Assembly (NCBI GenBank): GCA_036245525.1
Contig: BTPG01000005.1
Span: 127,396,120 to 127,460,119, forward strand
DNA from: Semisulcospira habei
Lineage: Eukaryota; Mollusca; Gastropoda; Semisulcospiridae
DNA length: 64,000 nt
Direction of reading: 5' to 3'
A model generated the notes under the pieces. The model did not search any database. It was not told the DNA's origin and saw only the letters and a program-made list of their open reading frames with translations. Both the position numbers and the translations under genes were made by a program. Below, piece after piece: positions 23,655-35,164 of this stretch (positions are counted from its first letter, which is position 1; each line of letters opens with the position of its first letter).

Positions 23655-23815
23655 ATGTACCAATTGCAGGAGGTGGATCGACCATGATAATTCAAGGGTC
23701 ACAATTGTGCCAGAATAGCTTGGCGCCTGTCGGGCTGTCGATATCACATTTTAATTTTGTTTAGGTGATTCCTGCAGGAATCACCTCAACAAAAAGCGCT
23801 GCCGACAGCCAAAGT
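23655..23815. mobile_element. Half P1 fused to half P4-type element
   Basis: The left half is P1 (GGATCGACCATGATAATTC to GCTTGGCGCC). At 23728 it switches into CGGGCTGTCGATATC and then the right arm of a P4-like element (AGGTGATTCCTGCAGGAATC, ACCTCAACAAAAAGCGCTG, CCGACAGCC). Neither partner arm is present in its usual form. Confidence 0.7.
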
Positions 23816-24107
23816 GAAATGTTAATCAGTAATTGGTTGTAGGTCTGACCTTTCCTGTTATGTCATTTTTTTCCAGTCCATATCAGGAGAGAGTGTCAAC
23901 AGCCGTACCAAGTACAGACACTCGGACATGTTATCGTATGACCTTAGGTCACAAGTTTCGATTACATTGGCCAGCACCGCTAGTGTAATTTCCTTAGACT
24001 TCGGGTCTTACGGCCTCGGAGTCGTAAGGGTCAGAATCAGTCACGGACCAGAGCGCACATAAAGTTCAGTGACGTTTTTTTCCCCATGGTCGAGCAAAGT
24101 AGAAGTT

Positions 24108-24346
24108 TTAACTCCTTCGCTGTCGGAAAAAAGTGAGCTCGGCATGTATGATCCAAATTCAAGAGGCATAGATCCTCATGAGCTCCCGCAACTGCGGGGG
24201 CTCATGAGGATCTATGCCTCTTGCCCTGACACTACTTTTGCCAATCTATGTTCATTAAACGGCTTGAACTCTTTGGCGCAGAGTTTAGTCAGCAAAGATT
24301 TCTTAGTTTAAAAATATTCTGCGTCAACTGGCGGCGAGGGGTTTAA
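24108..24346. mobile_element. P2 element with full outer arms, TTAA both ends
   Basis: TTAACTCCTTCGCTGTCGG at the left and TGGCGGCGAGGGGTTTAA at the right frame a 239-bp unit. The perfect P2 hairpin lies at 24160-24222 (AGAGGCATAGATCCTCATGA). This copy defines the outer limits of P2. Confidence 0.88.
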
Positions 24347-24536
24347 TGTGCCCGTAAACATTGCGCGTGAGGGAGTTTAATGCAGGACTGAATGATTTTG
24401 CGGTAGCTTGGGTGAACATGAAACAAGCCACAGCTGCCCCTTCAGCCGGCGAATTCATAAAACGCAACTGCCAGCCAAGCCGAGACACGAATTAATCCAT
24501 AAAGCCCTAGTACGACACAGCAGGACTGACTCGTCT

Positions 24537-24640
24537 GAGCTGACCATGATATTTCAAGGGTGATGTCGGAATAGCTTGGCGCCCGTAGGCGCCAAGCTAT
24601 TCTGTCACCACCCATGAAATAGCGTGGTCTGTCTGTCTCC
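24537..24640. mobile_element. P1 palindrome
   Basis: GACCATGATATTTCAAGGG, GGAATAGCTTGGCGCCCGTA and GGCGCCAAGCTATTC. Confidence 0.88.
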
Positions 24641-25236
<596 letters not shown>

Positions 25237-25461
25237 ATCAAACTGAGTGTGCTAATTGGGCTGAGCACGATGCAAAGACAACGCGGAAGTTTGTGGGCAT
25301 GGCCTGGGTCAGACTTACTTACAACGCCACTGAGGTACGAAAAATGACATAGTCACTGACTGTTAATATCTTCACCGTTGTAAAATAAAGATCCATTGAT
25401 TCATTGATTCACTACTCTTGATGTGCTCCCCAATATATATGCGAAACTTGCGTATGTCGAT

Positions 25462-25548
25462 GTTAGTCTTTGCTGGCCCGCTCACAGCCGTGCGCGGGCC
25501 AGCTAAGATGGACGACGGCCCTAGAACTCTTTGCTTACTGGAACATTG
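25462..25548. mobile_element. P6 palindrome, decayed
   Basis: AGTCTTTGCTGGCCCGC, CCGTGCGCGGGCC, GACGACGGCCCTAG and CTTTGCTTACTGG. Confidence 0.7.
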
Positions 25549-25813
25549 GAATTTCTGTTGTTTTGCCGACTCACACTGCTCACTTTGTAAATTGTCTGTG
25601 AGTACCACAGGGGGACAGATTACGGTTTTGGATGGATCGTGCTAGCTCCGTTGAGGTGCCGGCAGCCTAATCAGGAACTTCGGGCGACCCCTGAATTATC
25701 ACGACGAAGCCTGTCTACTCTCAAAACTGCCACAGGTAGTCAGCGTGAGATTATTACAATCGGAGAAGCCAATATCCCATAATAGAATATACAGTCAGCC
25801 GTTTAACACATTC

Positions 25814-28800
25814 CTCGCGCTGGGACCATATGGCGTTGAGACGCGTCCCCTGGGTGGTGGATAGGGGGTCCCTCGTGAGAGGGGTGCACCGAATGAAATA
25901 AGGTGCCGTGAACCAACATGGTCTAAGGGAAGGTGACCCCGACAGAAAACCACTGGTCCTCCTAGTAAGGGGGTTGGGCGTGGGGGTAGCTTCCCCACCC
26001 TGCAAAAAAGGAAATAGCTACAAAAACGCCGACGAAAAGACTAACAGTAATTCCATTCCTGGAGGAGGAAGGTTCTTCTACCAGAAGACTTATGACGTCC
26101 TGTGATGAAAGCCGGAAGTCTTCGGAAGCCACAGGATCGAGCCGCCTCTCTCTATCCAGGGATACAACCATGGGCACATGGAACGTCAAGACCATGTACC
26201 AGAGCGGCAAGGCCGCCCAGATAGCAGCGGAAATGCAAAAGTACAATCTTTCCCTGCTAGGTATCAGTGAAGCCAGATGGACGCAGTCTGGCCAGAAAAG
26301 GCTGTTAAGTGGGGAGATGATTCTGTATTCAGGTCATGAAGAGGAGAATGCCCCCCATACAGAAGGAGTAGCATTCATGCTGTCACCAGTGGCACAGAGA
26401 GCGCTGATGGGCTGGGAACCACTTGGGCCAAGAATTATCACAGCAGCCTTTAGAACCAAGAAAAAGCTCAAGCTGAACGTCATCCAGTGTTATGCGCCCA
26501 CTAATGACAGTGACGAGGAAGAGAAACAAGAGTTCTACGACCGACTCCAGAGTGCCGTGGACAAATGTGCGGAGCGAGACATCACCATCGTCATGGGCGA
26601 TTTTAATGCCAAAATAGGGGAGGACAACACCGGATACGAAGAGGTGATGGGGAGACATGGACTAGGCTCGGAGATGAGTGAGAACGGGGAGAGGTTTGTA
26701 GACTTTTGTGCTCTAAACCGACTTGTCATTGGAGGCAGCATCTTCCCACACAGAAGAATACACAAAGCAACTTGGGTCTCACCTGACCATACTACAGAGA
26801 ACCAAATAGACCATATCTGCATTAGCAAGAAATTTAGAAGATCCCTTCAAGATGTTCGAGTGAGGAGGGGAGCAGATGTCGCCTCCGACCACCATCTGCT
26901 TACCTTAAAAATGAAGCTCAAGCTAAAGAAAAGCCGCACAGAGACAACAAGAAGACAGCGCTATAATGTAGGCCTCCTGAGAGAAACTGGAGTTAGAGAA
27001 GAGTTCAAACTGGTGCTGTCCAACCGGTTTCAAGCGCTACAGGAGCTAGTAAATGAAGAGGAGGCGGTCACCACAGAGCAGCAGGGGAAGGCAGTTAAAG
27101 AGGCGCTGAACTCAACCTGCAAAGACACTGCGGTAGGGTTCAGGAAACACCATCACAAGGACTGGCTGTCGGCACAGACCTTGAAGAAGATAGAAGTGAG
27201 GAAGCAGAAGAAAGCAGCTGTCAACAACAGTCGCACGAGAGCAGCCAAAGTAAGGGCACAGGGGGAATACTCGGAAGCCAACCGCGAGGTGAAGAGTAGT
27301 ATCAGGGCAGACAAGAGGGCCTACACAGACAGCCTGGCAGCAGAGGCAGAAAAGGCAGCAGGCAGCGGCAACATGAAACAGCTCTACGACATTACCAGAA
27401 GATTGTCAGGCAAGTATGGCCATACAGAAAGACCAGTAAAAGACAAAGAAGGCAAGCCTATTGCAGACAGAGCAGACCAACTCGACAGATGGGCCGAGTA
27501 TTTTGAAGAGTTACTGAACAGACCTAGCCCACCCGACCCCCCAGACATCCAGCCGGCAGAGACCGTCCTACCCATCAGCTGTGACAGACCCAGCCGGGAA
27601 GAGATCAGAAGAGCAGTGGCATTCTTGAAGAACGGCAAAGCAGCAGGCCCAGATGGCATCCCAGCGGAGTCTCTGAAAGCAGACCTAGAGATAACAGTGG
27701 AGATGCTGTACCCACTGTTTGGAAAGATCTGGCAAGAGGAGGTGATGCCGGCTGACTGGAAGGAGGGGTACCTAATCAAGCTTCCCAAGAAAGGCGACCT
27801 CAGCAAGTGTTCCAACTACAGAGGAATCACCTTGCTGTCAGTACCAGGAAAGGTCTTCAACAGGATCATCCTGGAGAGAATGAAGAGCTCCGTTGACCCC
27901 CAGCTGAGAGACCAGCAAGCAGGATTCAGGAAGAACCGATCATGTACAGACCAGATCGCCACTCTCCGCATCATCGTGGAACAGTCTCTGGAGTGGAGCT
28001 CCCCGCTGTACGTCAACTTTGTGGATTATGAGAAAGCATTTGACAGTGTGGACCGAGAGACTCTGTGGAAACTCCTACGACACTACGGTGTACCCACAAA
28101 GCTCGTCCGCCTGATCAAGAGCAGCTACGATGGCATGACATGTCGCGTGATCCACGAAGGGCAGTTCACCAGGGAGCTCCAGGTCAGAACCGGTGTCAGG
28201 CAGGGGTGTCTGCTGTCTCCGTTCCTCTTCCTACTAGCCATAGACTGGGTCATGAAGATGACCACAGAGCACAGACGAAGTGGAATACAGTGGACACTGT
28301 GGACACAGCTTGACGACCTCGATTTTGCAGACGACTTGGCATTACTGTCCCACACTCATCAACAAATGCAGGACAAGACCACGAGGCTTACTGACATCTC
28401 GTCCCAAGTGGGCCTCTCCATTCACAAACAGAAAACAAAGACAATGAGGCTGAACGCAACCAGGGAAGAACCAGTCTTGCTTGCTGGCACCCCGTTGGAG
28501 GAGGTGGAGTCCTTCACCTATATCGGGAGCATCATAGACAAAAAAGGCGGCACTGATGCAGATGTCAGAGCACGAATCGGTAAAGCCAGAGCAGCCTTTC
28601 TCCAGTTGAAAAAAGTGTGGAGCTCCAGAGAGCTGTCACAACACACCAAAGTCCGGATTTTCAACTCCAATGTAAAAGCAGTTCTCTTATATGGAGCAGA
28701 GACTTGGAGATTGACAAAAACCACAGTCAACAGAGTACAGACCTTCATGAACAGTTGCCTTAGAAGAATTTTGAAAATCCACTGGCCAGAGAAGATCAGC

Positions 28801-29121
28801 AACGTCAGACTCTGGGAGAGAACAGAGCAGATAACAGCAGAGAATGAAATTGGGCGAAGAAGATGGGGATGGATCGGTCACAGTCTGAGAAAGCCAGCTT
28901 CCAGTATCACTAGGCAGGCATTGTCATTGAACCCCCAGGGAAAGAGGAAAAGAGGTAGGCCGAGAAACTCCTGGCGTCGAGACCTCCAAGCAGACATCAA
29001 GAGACTGGGAACCACCTGGAGTAGAATCGAAGGAGAAGCACAGGACAGGAGTTGCTGGATGTCTCTCGTCGACGGCCTATACCCGGGTAGGGGTGACGGG
29101 CGTAAGTAAGTAAGTAAGTAA
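25814..29121 (+). mobile_element. RTE family A LINE, full length
   Basis: A roughly 3.3-kb element with a 278-bp leader, one long ORF and a (GTAA)n tail, bounded by the 13-bp direct repeat GTTTAACACATTC (25801-25813 and 29122-29134). It inserted into the left end of a P5 palindrome, whose TTAACACATTC terminus supplied the duplicated target. The ORF is intact and the duplication perfect, so insertion is recent. Endonuclease-RT single-ORF organisation, a short tandem tail and the [14 protein letters not shown] C-terminus fit the RTE/BovB group. Confidence 0.95.
26092..29109 (+). CDS. RTE family A endonuclease-reverse transcriptase, intact
   Basis: 1005 residues from ATG 26092 to TAA; a second ATG at residue 27 (MGTWNVKTM) is the conserved start of the endonuclease and may be used instead. 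Domains: AP-type endonuclease about residues 28-280, with SEARW near 58, GDFNAK at 169-174 and SDHH at 265-268; a basic helical linker; RT about 500-790, with SNYRGITLLS near 573, RQGCLLSP near 704 and FADD at 745-748; then a tail with AETWRLT and [15 protein letters not shown]. The enzyme nicks target DNA and reverse-transcribes its own RNA in place. All key acidic residues are present, so it may be active. No separate ORF1 was seen. Homologous proteins are often misnamed craniofacial development protein 2. Confidence 0.95.
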   Translation: MTSCDESRKSSEATGSSRLSLSRDTTMGTWNVKTMYQSGKAAQIAAEMQKYNLSLLGISEARWTQSGQKRLLSGEMILYSGHEEENAPHTEGVAFMLSPVAQRALMGWEPLGPRIITAAFRTKKKLKLNVIQCYAPTNDSDEEEKQEFYDRLQSAVDKCAERDITIVMGDFNAKIGEDNTGYEEVMGRHGLGSEMSENGERFVDFCALNRLVIGGSIFPHRRIHKATWVSPDHTTENQIDHICISKKFRRSLQDVRVRRGADVASDHHLLTLKMKLKLKKSRTETTRRQRYNVGLLRETGVREEFKLVLSNRFQALQELVNEEEAVTTEQQGKAVKEALNSTCKDTAVGFRKHHHKDWLSAQTLKKIEVRKQKKAAVNNSRTRAAKVRAQGEYSEANREVKSSIRADKRAYTDSLAAEAEKAAGSGNMKQLYDITRRLSGKYGHTERPVKDKEGKPIADRADQLDRWAEYFEELLNRPSPPDPPDIQPAETVLPISCDRPSREEIRRAVAFLKNGKAAGPDGIPAESLKADLEITVEMLYPLFGKIWQEEVMPADWKEGYLIKLPKKGDLSKCSNYRGITLLSVPGKVFNRIILERMKSSVDPQLRDQQAGFRKNRSCTDQIATLRIIVEQSLEWSSPLYVNFVDYEKAFDSVDRETLWKLLRHYGVPTKLVRLIKSSYDGMTCRVIHEGQFTRELQVRTGVRQGCLLSPFLFLLAIDWVMKMTTEHRRSGIQWTLWTQLDDLDFADDLALLSHTHQQMQDKTTRLTDISSQVGLSIHKQKTKTMRLNATREEPVLLAGTPLEEVESFTYIGSIIDKKGGTDADVRARIGKARAAFLQLKKVWSSRELSQHTKVRIFNSNVKAVLLYGAETWRLTKTTVNRVQTFMNSCLRRILKIHWPEKISNVRLWERTEQITAENEIGRRRWGWIGHSLRKPASSITRQALSLNPQGKRKRGRPRNSWRRDLQADIKRLGTTWSRIEGEAQDRSCWMSLVDGLYPGRGDGRK

Positions 29122-29123
29122 GT

Positions 29124-29204
29124 TTAACACATTCGAGACGTGCCGCAACCGGATTTGCGACTTTAAGCCGCGAATTCGGTTGCGGCACGTCTCGAAAGAG
29201 TTAA
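29124..29204. mobile_element. P5 palindrome, TTAA both ends, host of the LINE insertion
   Basis: TTAACACATTCGAGACGTGC and GCACGTCTCGAAAGAGTTAA enclose CGCAACCGGATTTGCG and CGCGAATTCGGTTGCG. The left 11 bases are repeated before the LINE at 25801, as expected for a target duplication. The right TTAA (29201-29204) is shared with the next element. Confidence 0.9.
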
Positions 29205-29426
29205 CCTATTCAGCCCCACGGCCACATTTCAGTCTCAAAGCCGTTTGGTGGCGTCATCTAACGACTATGTACCAGTTGCGGGAAATGGATCCGGCGACCA
29301 TGATAATTAAAGGGTAGGCCAGGTTAGCTTGGCGCCGCCTGGCGCCAAGCTAACCTGGCACAACTCCCTTGAATTATCACGGTTGATCCAGTTCCTGCTT
29401 TAGTGCGTCGGGACTAATCCGTTTAA
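29201..29426. mobile_element. P1 palindromic element, TTAA both ends
   Basis: TTAACCTATTCAGCCCC at the left, the core AGGTTAGCTTGGCGCC mirrored around CGCCTGGCG, and a shorter right arm ending TCGGGACTAATCCGTTTAA. The left outer arm (about 100 bp) is longer than the right (about 45 bp). Confidence 0.9.
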
Positions 29427-29633
29427 AGTGACTCGCGACAGCACCCGCAATTTGAGGATTAGGTAGGGCAGGCCTCGATCAGCACAGATTGTCATGACAC
29501 CATTCGACTTTGTGGACTCCTGCTAATCTTTGTCTCTTTTGAAAAAAGGATTTGTTGTTTAAGGCGATGTAAGCTGTCTTTGTGTAAATATTGAATTTTG
29601 GCTGATGCCTTTGAGTCAAATATTTTACTTACC

Positions 29634-29762
29634 GTAACCCATTCAGCCCCGGGGATGTATTTCCCAAATTTTGGAAGCTTCATCTAACGACTAGGCACCT
29701 GTTGCAGGAGACAGATCGACCATGATAATTCAAGGGCAGTGCAAGATTAGCTTGGCGCCTGT
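29634..29762. mobile_element. Half P1 element
   Basis: A complete left arm from TAACCCATTCAGCCCC through GGAAGCTTCATCTAACGACT to the centre GCTTGGCGCC. After CTGTCAACACC the right arm is absent. Confidence 0.8.
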
Positions 29763-30515
29763 CAACACCTGATATCAAATTAAATGTGTTATAATGCCTC
29801 CTGACGAGTGGTTACGGTTGTCACAGCTATTTCGTTCATAACTGCGTGATCTGTGTGTCAGACTTTGTGTCTGTTTTACCACTGAAGCGTATGCGCCGCT
29901 CAACTCCACCTAGCGTCAGAGCCGAGGTAAAAGCTATTTATAGCTCCAAACGCCAGGTCCTGGAGCAAAACAGAAAGTAGCTGGCGATCTGATATAATGG
30001 TGTCTTCATTAATCTGTCCGTGAGGAGTGCCGAAACATGCAGTCATGCCCGGAAATCAATGTAATAGGTTTGTATGGTCACCGCGGACTCATAGTTAGTT
30101 TCAGTAAAACTACAGTTTAAGTTAGTCCTTTTTGTTCAGCTGAGCATTGTCGGCCGTCCTACCATGAACTAAAGGAACCATTGTAGCGAACTACTAACAC
30201 AGTATTGCGCGGAGTATGATTCAATAACAGTAGCCTCTTTTTGACTCGCATATCCCTGTATAATTATAATTGTGCTTCAAGTTCTTAGAAAGATGACAGT
30301 TATTTAGCCGTTCAGCTGAGATCCTGCTGTTAGTATGGTGCGGTAATGACCTCTCGGATTTCCGCTGTGTTATGCTTACATGGTGCCGGCGGTCTTCCCT
30401 GAACCGTCAGTCTTCCCTGAGTCGTGACCGAACTGGGTTCTAGGGTTCCTGAAACTCAGTCGACTTGTTCCTCTGAGTAATATAGACGTAAGTAAATGGG
30501 GATCAAGCCACTATC
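29763..30515. other. Non-coding stretch, nothing recognised
   Basis: Unique-looking DNA with short frames only. Confidence 0.45.
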
Positions 30516-30563
30516 AACAAGAGGCAAAGATTCTCGCAGGGGCACACGGGAGTGCCTCTTGCA
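30516..30563. mobile_element. P2 remnant
   Basis: ACAAGAGGCAAAGATTCTCG and GGGAGTGCCTCTTGC remain; the stem is broken. Confidence 0.5.
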
Positions 30564-30918
30564 GATTAACTTGATGTGTCGCAAATGTGGATAGGCTGCC
30601 AAGCTTTGGACTGGGTCGGGTCCGTCCACCATATTCCGCGGCGTCTCCTTCAACAACTCACAAACAGGATTTGCAGGAAATATTTCGACGACGACTTATC
30701 ATAACAATGTAAGTTTTCTATTTTTGTGGACTTAAAGAGAGCAAACGTATAGATTTCGATGATGAAATGGACTGAAATCAATGGAGCACTGGGAACAGTG
30801 ACTTTAACCGCATCGGCTTTATTGATGGTTGTAGTGGTCCAGAACTGAGTTGTGCGTGTCACTGAATGACAGCGTGGTTTGTAAGGCGTTCGGCTGATGG
30901 CGTTTAGAGGAGATTTTG

Positions 30919-31033
30919 TTTAGCGTCTTGACTGCTACTGACGAAACCGTTCGGCGGAAAAGACGTGGAGTTACGCGTTTTTTTTTCACTCCCGCCGAGC
31001 GGTAATCGTGTGTAGCGGTAGTTAAGAGGTTAA
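30919..31033. mobile_element. P10 palindromic element
   Basis: GACTGCTACTGACGAAACCG, CGGCGGAAAAGACG, then TTTTTTTTCACTCCCGCCGA, GCGGTAATC, GTAGCGGTAGTTAAGAGGTTAA. TTAA is kept on the right (31030-31033). The second copy is at 58362. Confidence 0.75.
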
Positions 31034-31066
31034 TGCGTTAAATAATGCAACCACTTTCCTTCTGTG

Positions 31067-31288
31067 TTAACCCTTTTTCATTCTGATACACTACTGCTTG
31101 AAATTAATTTGACTATGATAGTTCAAGGGTGGTGCCAGAATAGCTTGGCGCCTCAGTCAGGCGCCAAGCTATTCTGGCACCCCCCTTGAACTAAAATGCT
31201 TGATCTCTCTCCTAATCTGTAATGTAGCCTTCATAGGACACTAAGGAAATTTGAAAAAAAATCAGCCTCAGGATGTAATGGGTTATAA

Positions 31289-31290
<2 letters not shown>
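31067..31290. mobile_element. P1 palindromic element
   Basis: TTAACCCTTTTTCATTCTG at the left; core GGTGCCAGAATAGCTTGGC mirrored around GCGCCTCAGTCAGGCGC; right arm with AATCTGTAATGTAGCCTTCA and CTCAGGATGTAATGGGTTA. Confidence 0.9.
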
Positions 31291-31339
<49 letters not shown>

Positions 31340-31350
31340 CGCGCGCGCGC
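31291..31350. repeat. (TG)n then (GC)n microsatellite
   Basis: About 40 bp of TG, GGGTGGGTGC, then GCGCGCGCGCGC. Confidence 0.95.
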
Positions 31351-31466
31351 GCGACTCGTCAGGTTATGAACGTGACTCAGTTTCAGCGACACATATTTCC
31401 AGAGGTAATTTATTATATATAGTTATTATTGTTTCTTTGTTGTTGCTGGCTGTTCTGATTAAACCC

Positions 31467-31500
31467 CCCCCCCCAAAAAAAAAAAAAAAAAAAAAAAAAA
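31467..31500. repeat. Poly-C / poly-A tract
   Basis: Nine or more C followed by about 26 A. Confidence 0.95.
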
Positions 31501-31830
31501 ACCACCCGCCAAATCCAACAACAATCAATCAAACAAACAAACCAACAAACTACGGGATATATTTCTGCTGTCGGGTTTCAGTTTGTCGTCCACATCAATC
31601 GCGTGACGCGGCCTATGTGGCCAGGTGTAGTATGGGTTCGTGTAGGCCTACACGTTTTTTTTCCAGAGCTCTCCTATGTACAGTAGGTTACCATAAATGA
31701 TAAAAAGTGTATAGCATATGACACTACTGACCCCGGGGCCGGAATGTAAAGCCAGCGAATTCGAAAGGAAAACACAGCTCAAGATTTAGTAACCTTCGTC
31801 TGACTGAAATGCAGGCTGTTACTAAGCCAG

Positions 31831-31896
31831 CAAAAGGCATAGATCCTCATGAACCCCAGCGTACTGCGGGGGCTCACGAGGATCTATGTCTCTTGC
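31831..31896. mobile_element. P2 palindrome
   Basis: AAAAGGCATAGATCCTCATG against GAGGATCTATGTCTCTTGC, with a few arm mismatches near the centre. Confidence 0.87.
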
Positions 31897-33121
31897 AGGT
31901 GGGCGATTTTGTTTCGGAGTGAGTATATAGACATGGGGCTGTATTTAGCCTCTCTAGAGACTTGTCTAAGTCTTACAGATTTGTCTAAGTCTGTAGAACG
32001 TTGTTTTCTTCATCTCAAATATCCTTTAATGGACAATAAATTTCTTGAATCTTGAATCATGTTTTACGTGACTTCAATGATTGGCCAGAATGCCAGAGAG
32101 TTTCTCTGCAATTTTTATCAACAAACAAAATACATCATCTTTCCTAGAGTTGTGCGAGAACTTGCGAAGAATATTTACAGGCAAAGTTTGATATGAACCA
32201 TGATACACGATTTTTATGAAAATTGGTAAGGTGGGAAAGCTGAACGTCTAATAATAGTCTCTCACGGCCGAAGAAAGTGTTCGGGATGAACCCATGACTG
32301 TGGAGAAAAATCCATCAGGTCAAAGTTCACCTAATTAGAAACTGCTTTTTCTCATGTGATGATGTTTATTGTTATTGTGATTATATTTCACATGTTCACT
32401 GTAAAGAACTTCATAGACAAGTCATGTAAAAAATATAAAAGAAATGCTGTGCATTGACTTTCGGGGGTTATATGAAAGGTCAGCTTCCACCGACGTCATT
32501 TGTCGTCGAGTAAGCTGAGAAATGGCACGGTTATTTCGAAGCGAACAGAGTAGGCTAAGTTGTGTTTATTTTGCATATTAAAGCGCTGACGCATGTCTAT
32601 GTACCCGGCGGCCTTGAACGAAGTTAATGACAGCCGTCAACAAGGAAGTGGGACATTCAATCACGAAAAGTTAAGATTTTGTGATATGAGCAACAAATAT
32701 ATAGTAGCTTTTAATAGAATTTAGCTTTTCAAGAATTTATGGTGATGGTACGTGTATCAGCCTGTGTACATAGTTTGACTGCCAAGCTGAATGTCACAGT
32801 ATGTGGGTGACATGAAGGTGACAAGCATTTAACTTTTCGATAAGAGTATTACATTTTACAGGAAAGGCACCGGTCTAGCATTGAATATGCTTAATAATAA
32901 CACGTTTTAATTCAAATTTAGCTTTTAAAGGATAATGACCGAACTTGTATTAAGTTGGATTTTTAAAAACTGAAAAGTCAAGACTTTTTCTTTGGTCGCC
33001 ACCAAATGAAGCGATTTTAACATGACAGCCAGTGGACGGAATGTATTCAGCTGAAATCTTTGTGAATTTAACGCCAGAGAGCCCGAAGCAGTCTAAGTAG
33101 TATGCACACAAAGTGGTGTCA
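31897..33121. other. Non-coding stretch, nothing recognised
   Basis: A/T-rich, with a short repeated CTTGTCTAAGTCTTACAGA / TTTGTCTAAGTCTGTAGA pair near 31965-31995. No gene-like frame. Confidence 0.45.
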
Positions 33122-33187
33122 GCAAGAGGCATAGATCCTCATGAGCCCCCGCAACTGCTTGGGCTCATGAGGATCTATGTCTCTTGC
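33122..33187. mobile_element. P2 palindrome
   Basis: GCAAGAGGCATAGATCCTCA and TGAGGATCTATGTCTCTTGC around CCCGCAACTGCTTGGG. The right flank has GCGTTAAG about 35 bp on. Confidence 0.92.
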
Positions 33188-34055
33188 AGTTGGATCGTGT
33201 TTACTTTCTCTCGGTATTGAAAGCGTTAAGAAAAGACTTGAAGCATAAAATGAAGCCAAAAAGCCCGCCAAACCTGCGACGAAGTGTCGGCAGATAGCGA
33301 CCAAACTGAACTTGAAAGAAAAGCCGGAAGCTATCAAACGGTCGTTAACCGAATTGACGCTTTTTCAATTTTAGTACTGTATTGTAATGTTCAGCAAAAG
33401 CCGGTTTGTGATAAAAGACAGCTGTAAGAATGGACTAACATTCTTTTAAATCTCTTCCTTATGTCAGTTTCACAAAGATTCGGCGCGGCTTGTAAGCATG
33501 GACGGGTCCGGTCGGTGAAGGAAAACGTGTACTGGTGTCTGATTCAGGGACATTTTTCCGCTTATGTAGACGAGCGTACTCAAAGTCACAGGCCAGCGCA
33601 CACATATCAACAAGCTGAGATCGAATGGAGTTGGAAGAAAGTATATAATTTATTTTAAAAAAAAAACACACACCCAAAACCCGAAAAACGAAGGTACACA
33701 GGATGTAGGCCTATAAATCGTGAAAGTCCAAAGATTAACATGCTACTAATATCTTGTGAATTACTGGCTAATGCAGTGATTTTTAGTGGCAGATGTATGT
33801 CCGGTGTTGGGAGATCGTGCATGGACCGGCTCCACCCTTCAATTACTGGCGGAACTGAGTGACCTCAGTACAGCTACGCGGGGCTATGCCTCTTGCCGGA
33901 TAAGATAAATCCCCCCCCCCCCCCCCCCCCTTTGCCGTCTTTTCGCTGACATGTCATTTATGGCCACCTGCAGTGGTGGGGTGTTGGCCGCTGCACACAG
34001 TACCCAGGAAAGTCGACAGGTGCCGTTCCAGGGGCGGATCAGTTACCTTAACGGG
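33188..34055. other. Non-coding stretch with poly-C and a P2 scrap
   Basis: GGGGCTATGCCTCTTGCCG at about 33880-33898 resembles a P2 right arm. A 20-C run follows at 33911-33930. Confidence 0.5.
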
Positions 34056-34060
34056 TGTGT

Positions 34061-34117
<57 letters not shown>

Positions 34118-34158
34118 TGTTTTGTGGTGGTGGTGGTGGTGGTGGGGGGGGGGGGGGG
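34056..34158. repeat. (TG)n and (GGT)n/poly-G tracts
   Basis: About 60 bp of TG, then GTGGTGGTGGTGGT and 16 G. Confidence 0.95.
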
Positions 34159-34407
34159 TCAACTTTTTGTTTGGGACCTTCAATCTGACACAAAAGGTCT
34201 CCCGACGCTAGACTTTGCTTCCAGTGGCCGAAATATTAAACAACCACAACCCACAAAGTCCCTTTTATATAAGCGCTGTCCTCGCTGTCAAACGTACGCC
34301 GGGTGCGGAGGACAGCTACTGCCCGTGGAGTACGGCCTCAGTGAACACTAATTAGTTCAGGCGCACTGCGCGTAGAGGTACCCACGACAGGCTATACAGC
34401 ATGATGT

Positions 34408-34490
34408 GGAGTGACCATGATAGTTCAAGGGTGATGTTAGAATAGTTTGGCGCCTGCCATCCTTGAACTATCATGGTCGATCTGTCTCCA
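34408..34490. mobile_element. P1 palindrome with shortened right arm
   Basis: GACCATGATAGTTCAAGGG and AATAGTTTGGCGCC at the left; the right arm keeps CCTTGAACTATCATGGTCGA but lacks the inner 20 bp. Confidence 0.83.
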
Positions 34491-34612
34491 GAACTGTGCC
34501 ATAGACCGGCCTCAAAGGATGTGTCTAAAAAATGATAATTTCATCTTCATGATGTAACGAACTAAAACAACAACAACAAAAAACGATTAAATAGCGTTGA
34601 CTCACACTTTCA

Positions 34613-34718
34613 GTGTGGATCGACCATGATAGTTCAAGAGTGTTGCCAGAACACCTTGGTGTCTACGCCAGTGTGCTTGGCGGCATCTTTGAACTGTCGT
34701 GTTTGCTGGTTCTCCGCG
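34613..34718. mobile_element. P1 palindrome, decayed
   Basis: GGATCGACCATGATAGTTC; the inner stem is altered to CACCTTGGTGTC / CGCCAGTGTGC; TTTGAACTGTCG at the right. Confidence 0.75.
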
Positions 34719-34918
34719 AGAGTTGTAAAACATCAGATCAGAGGACGACTCCCAAATTCGGAAACGTTGAATGACCTTGGGTCTTATAGTGACACCGCCG
34801 TTGTTTACGTTTAAGGCCTTCATTGCCAATGGGCGCCTATTGCGTTTTTGGAATCATCAAATTTCAGCGTTGAAGATTCAGCCGTGAAAGCGAACAGGGA
34901 TCATACAAAGTGGTTTCA

Positions 34919-34989
34919 GCATGAGGCATAGATCTTCATAAGCCCACGCAACTTAGTGCGGGGTCTCATGAGGATCTATGCATCGTGCA
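34919..34989. mobile_element. P2 palindrome
   Basis: GCATGAGGCATAGATCTTCA and TGAGGATCTATGCATCGTGC. Confidence 0.87.
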
Positions 34990-35046
34990 GTTGAGTGGTG
35001 GTAATTGTATTTCTCGGCAAGCAAGGGGTATACCGTCTATGGGGCA

Positions 35047-35086
35047 AATATAGCGTTTCCCTGCGGGAAATGTTATATTCGCTTAT
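35047..35086. repeat. Short hairpin, GCAAATATAGCGTTTCCC
   Basis: GCAAATATAGCGTTTCCC pairs with GGGAAATGTTATATTCGC around TGC. Its flanks ACCGTCTAT and ACCGTCTAC are a direct, not inverted, repeat. Confidence 0.65.
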
Positions 35087-35164
35087 ACACCGTCTACGGC
35101 GGGCTGTAACATTTAGTTGCAGTCGCTATGGAGGTTTGTTTGGGTTGTGATGATTTTCTCGTGT

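Noticed and set aside
26092..29109. Reading the RTE polyproteins as host craniofacial development protein 2-like genes
   Set aside because: The full EN-RT layout, tails and target duplications show retrotransposons; the host-gene name is a known database artefact for this domain.
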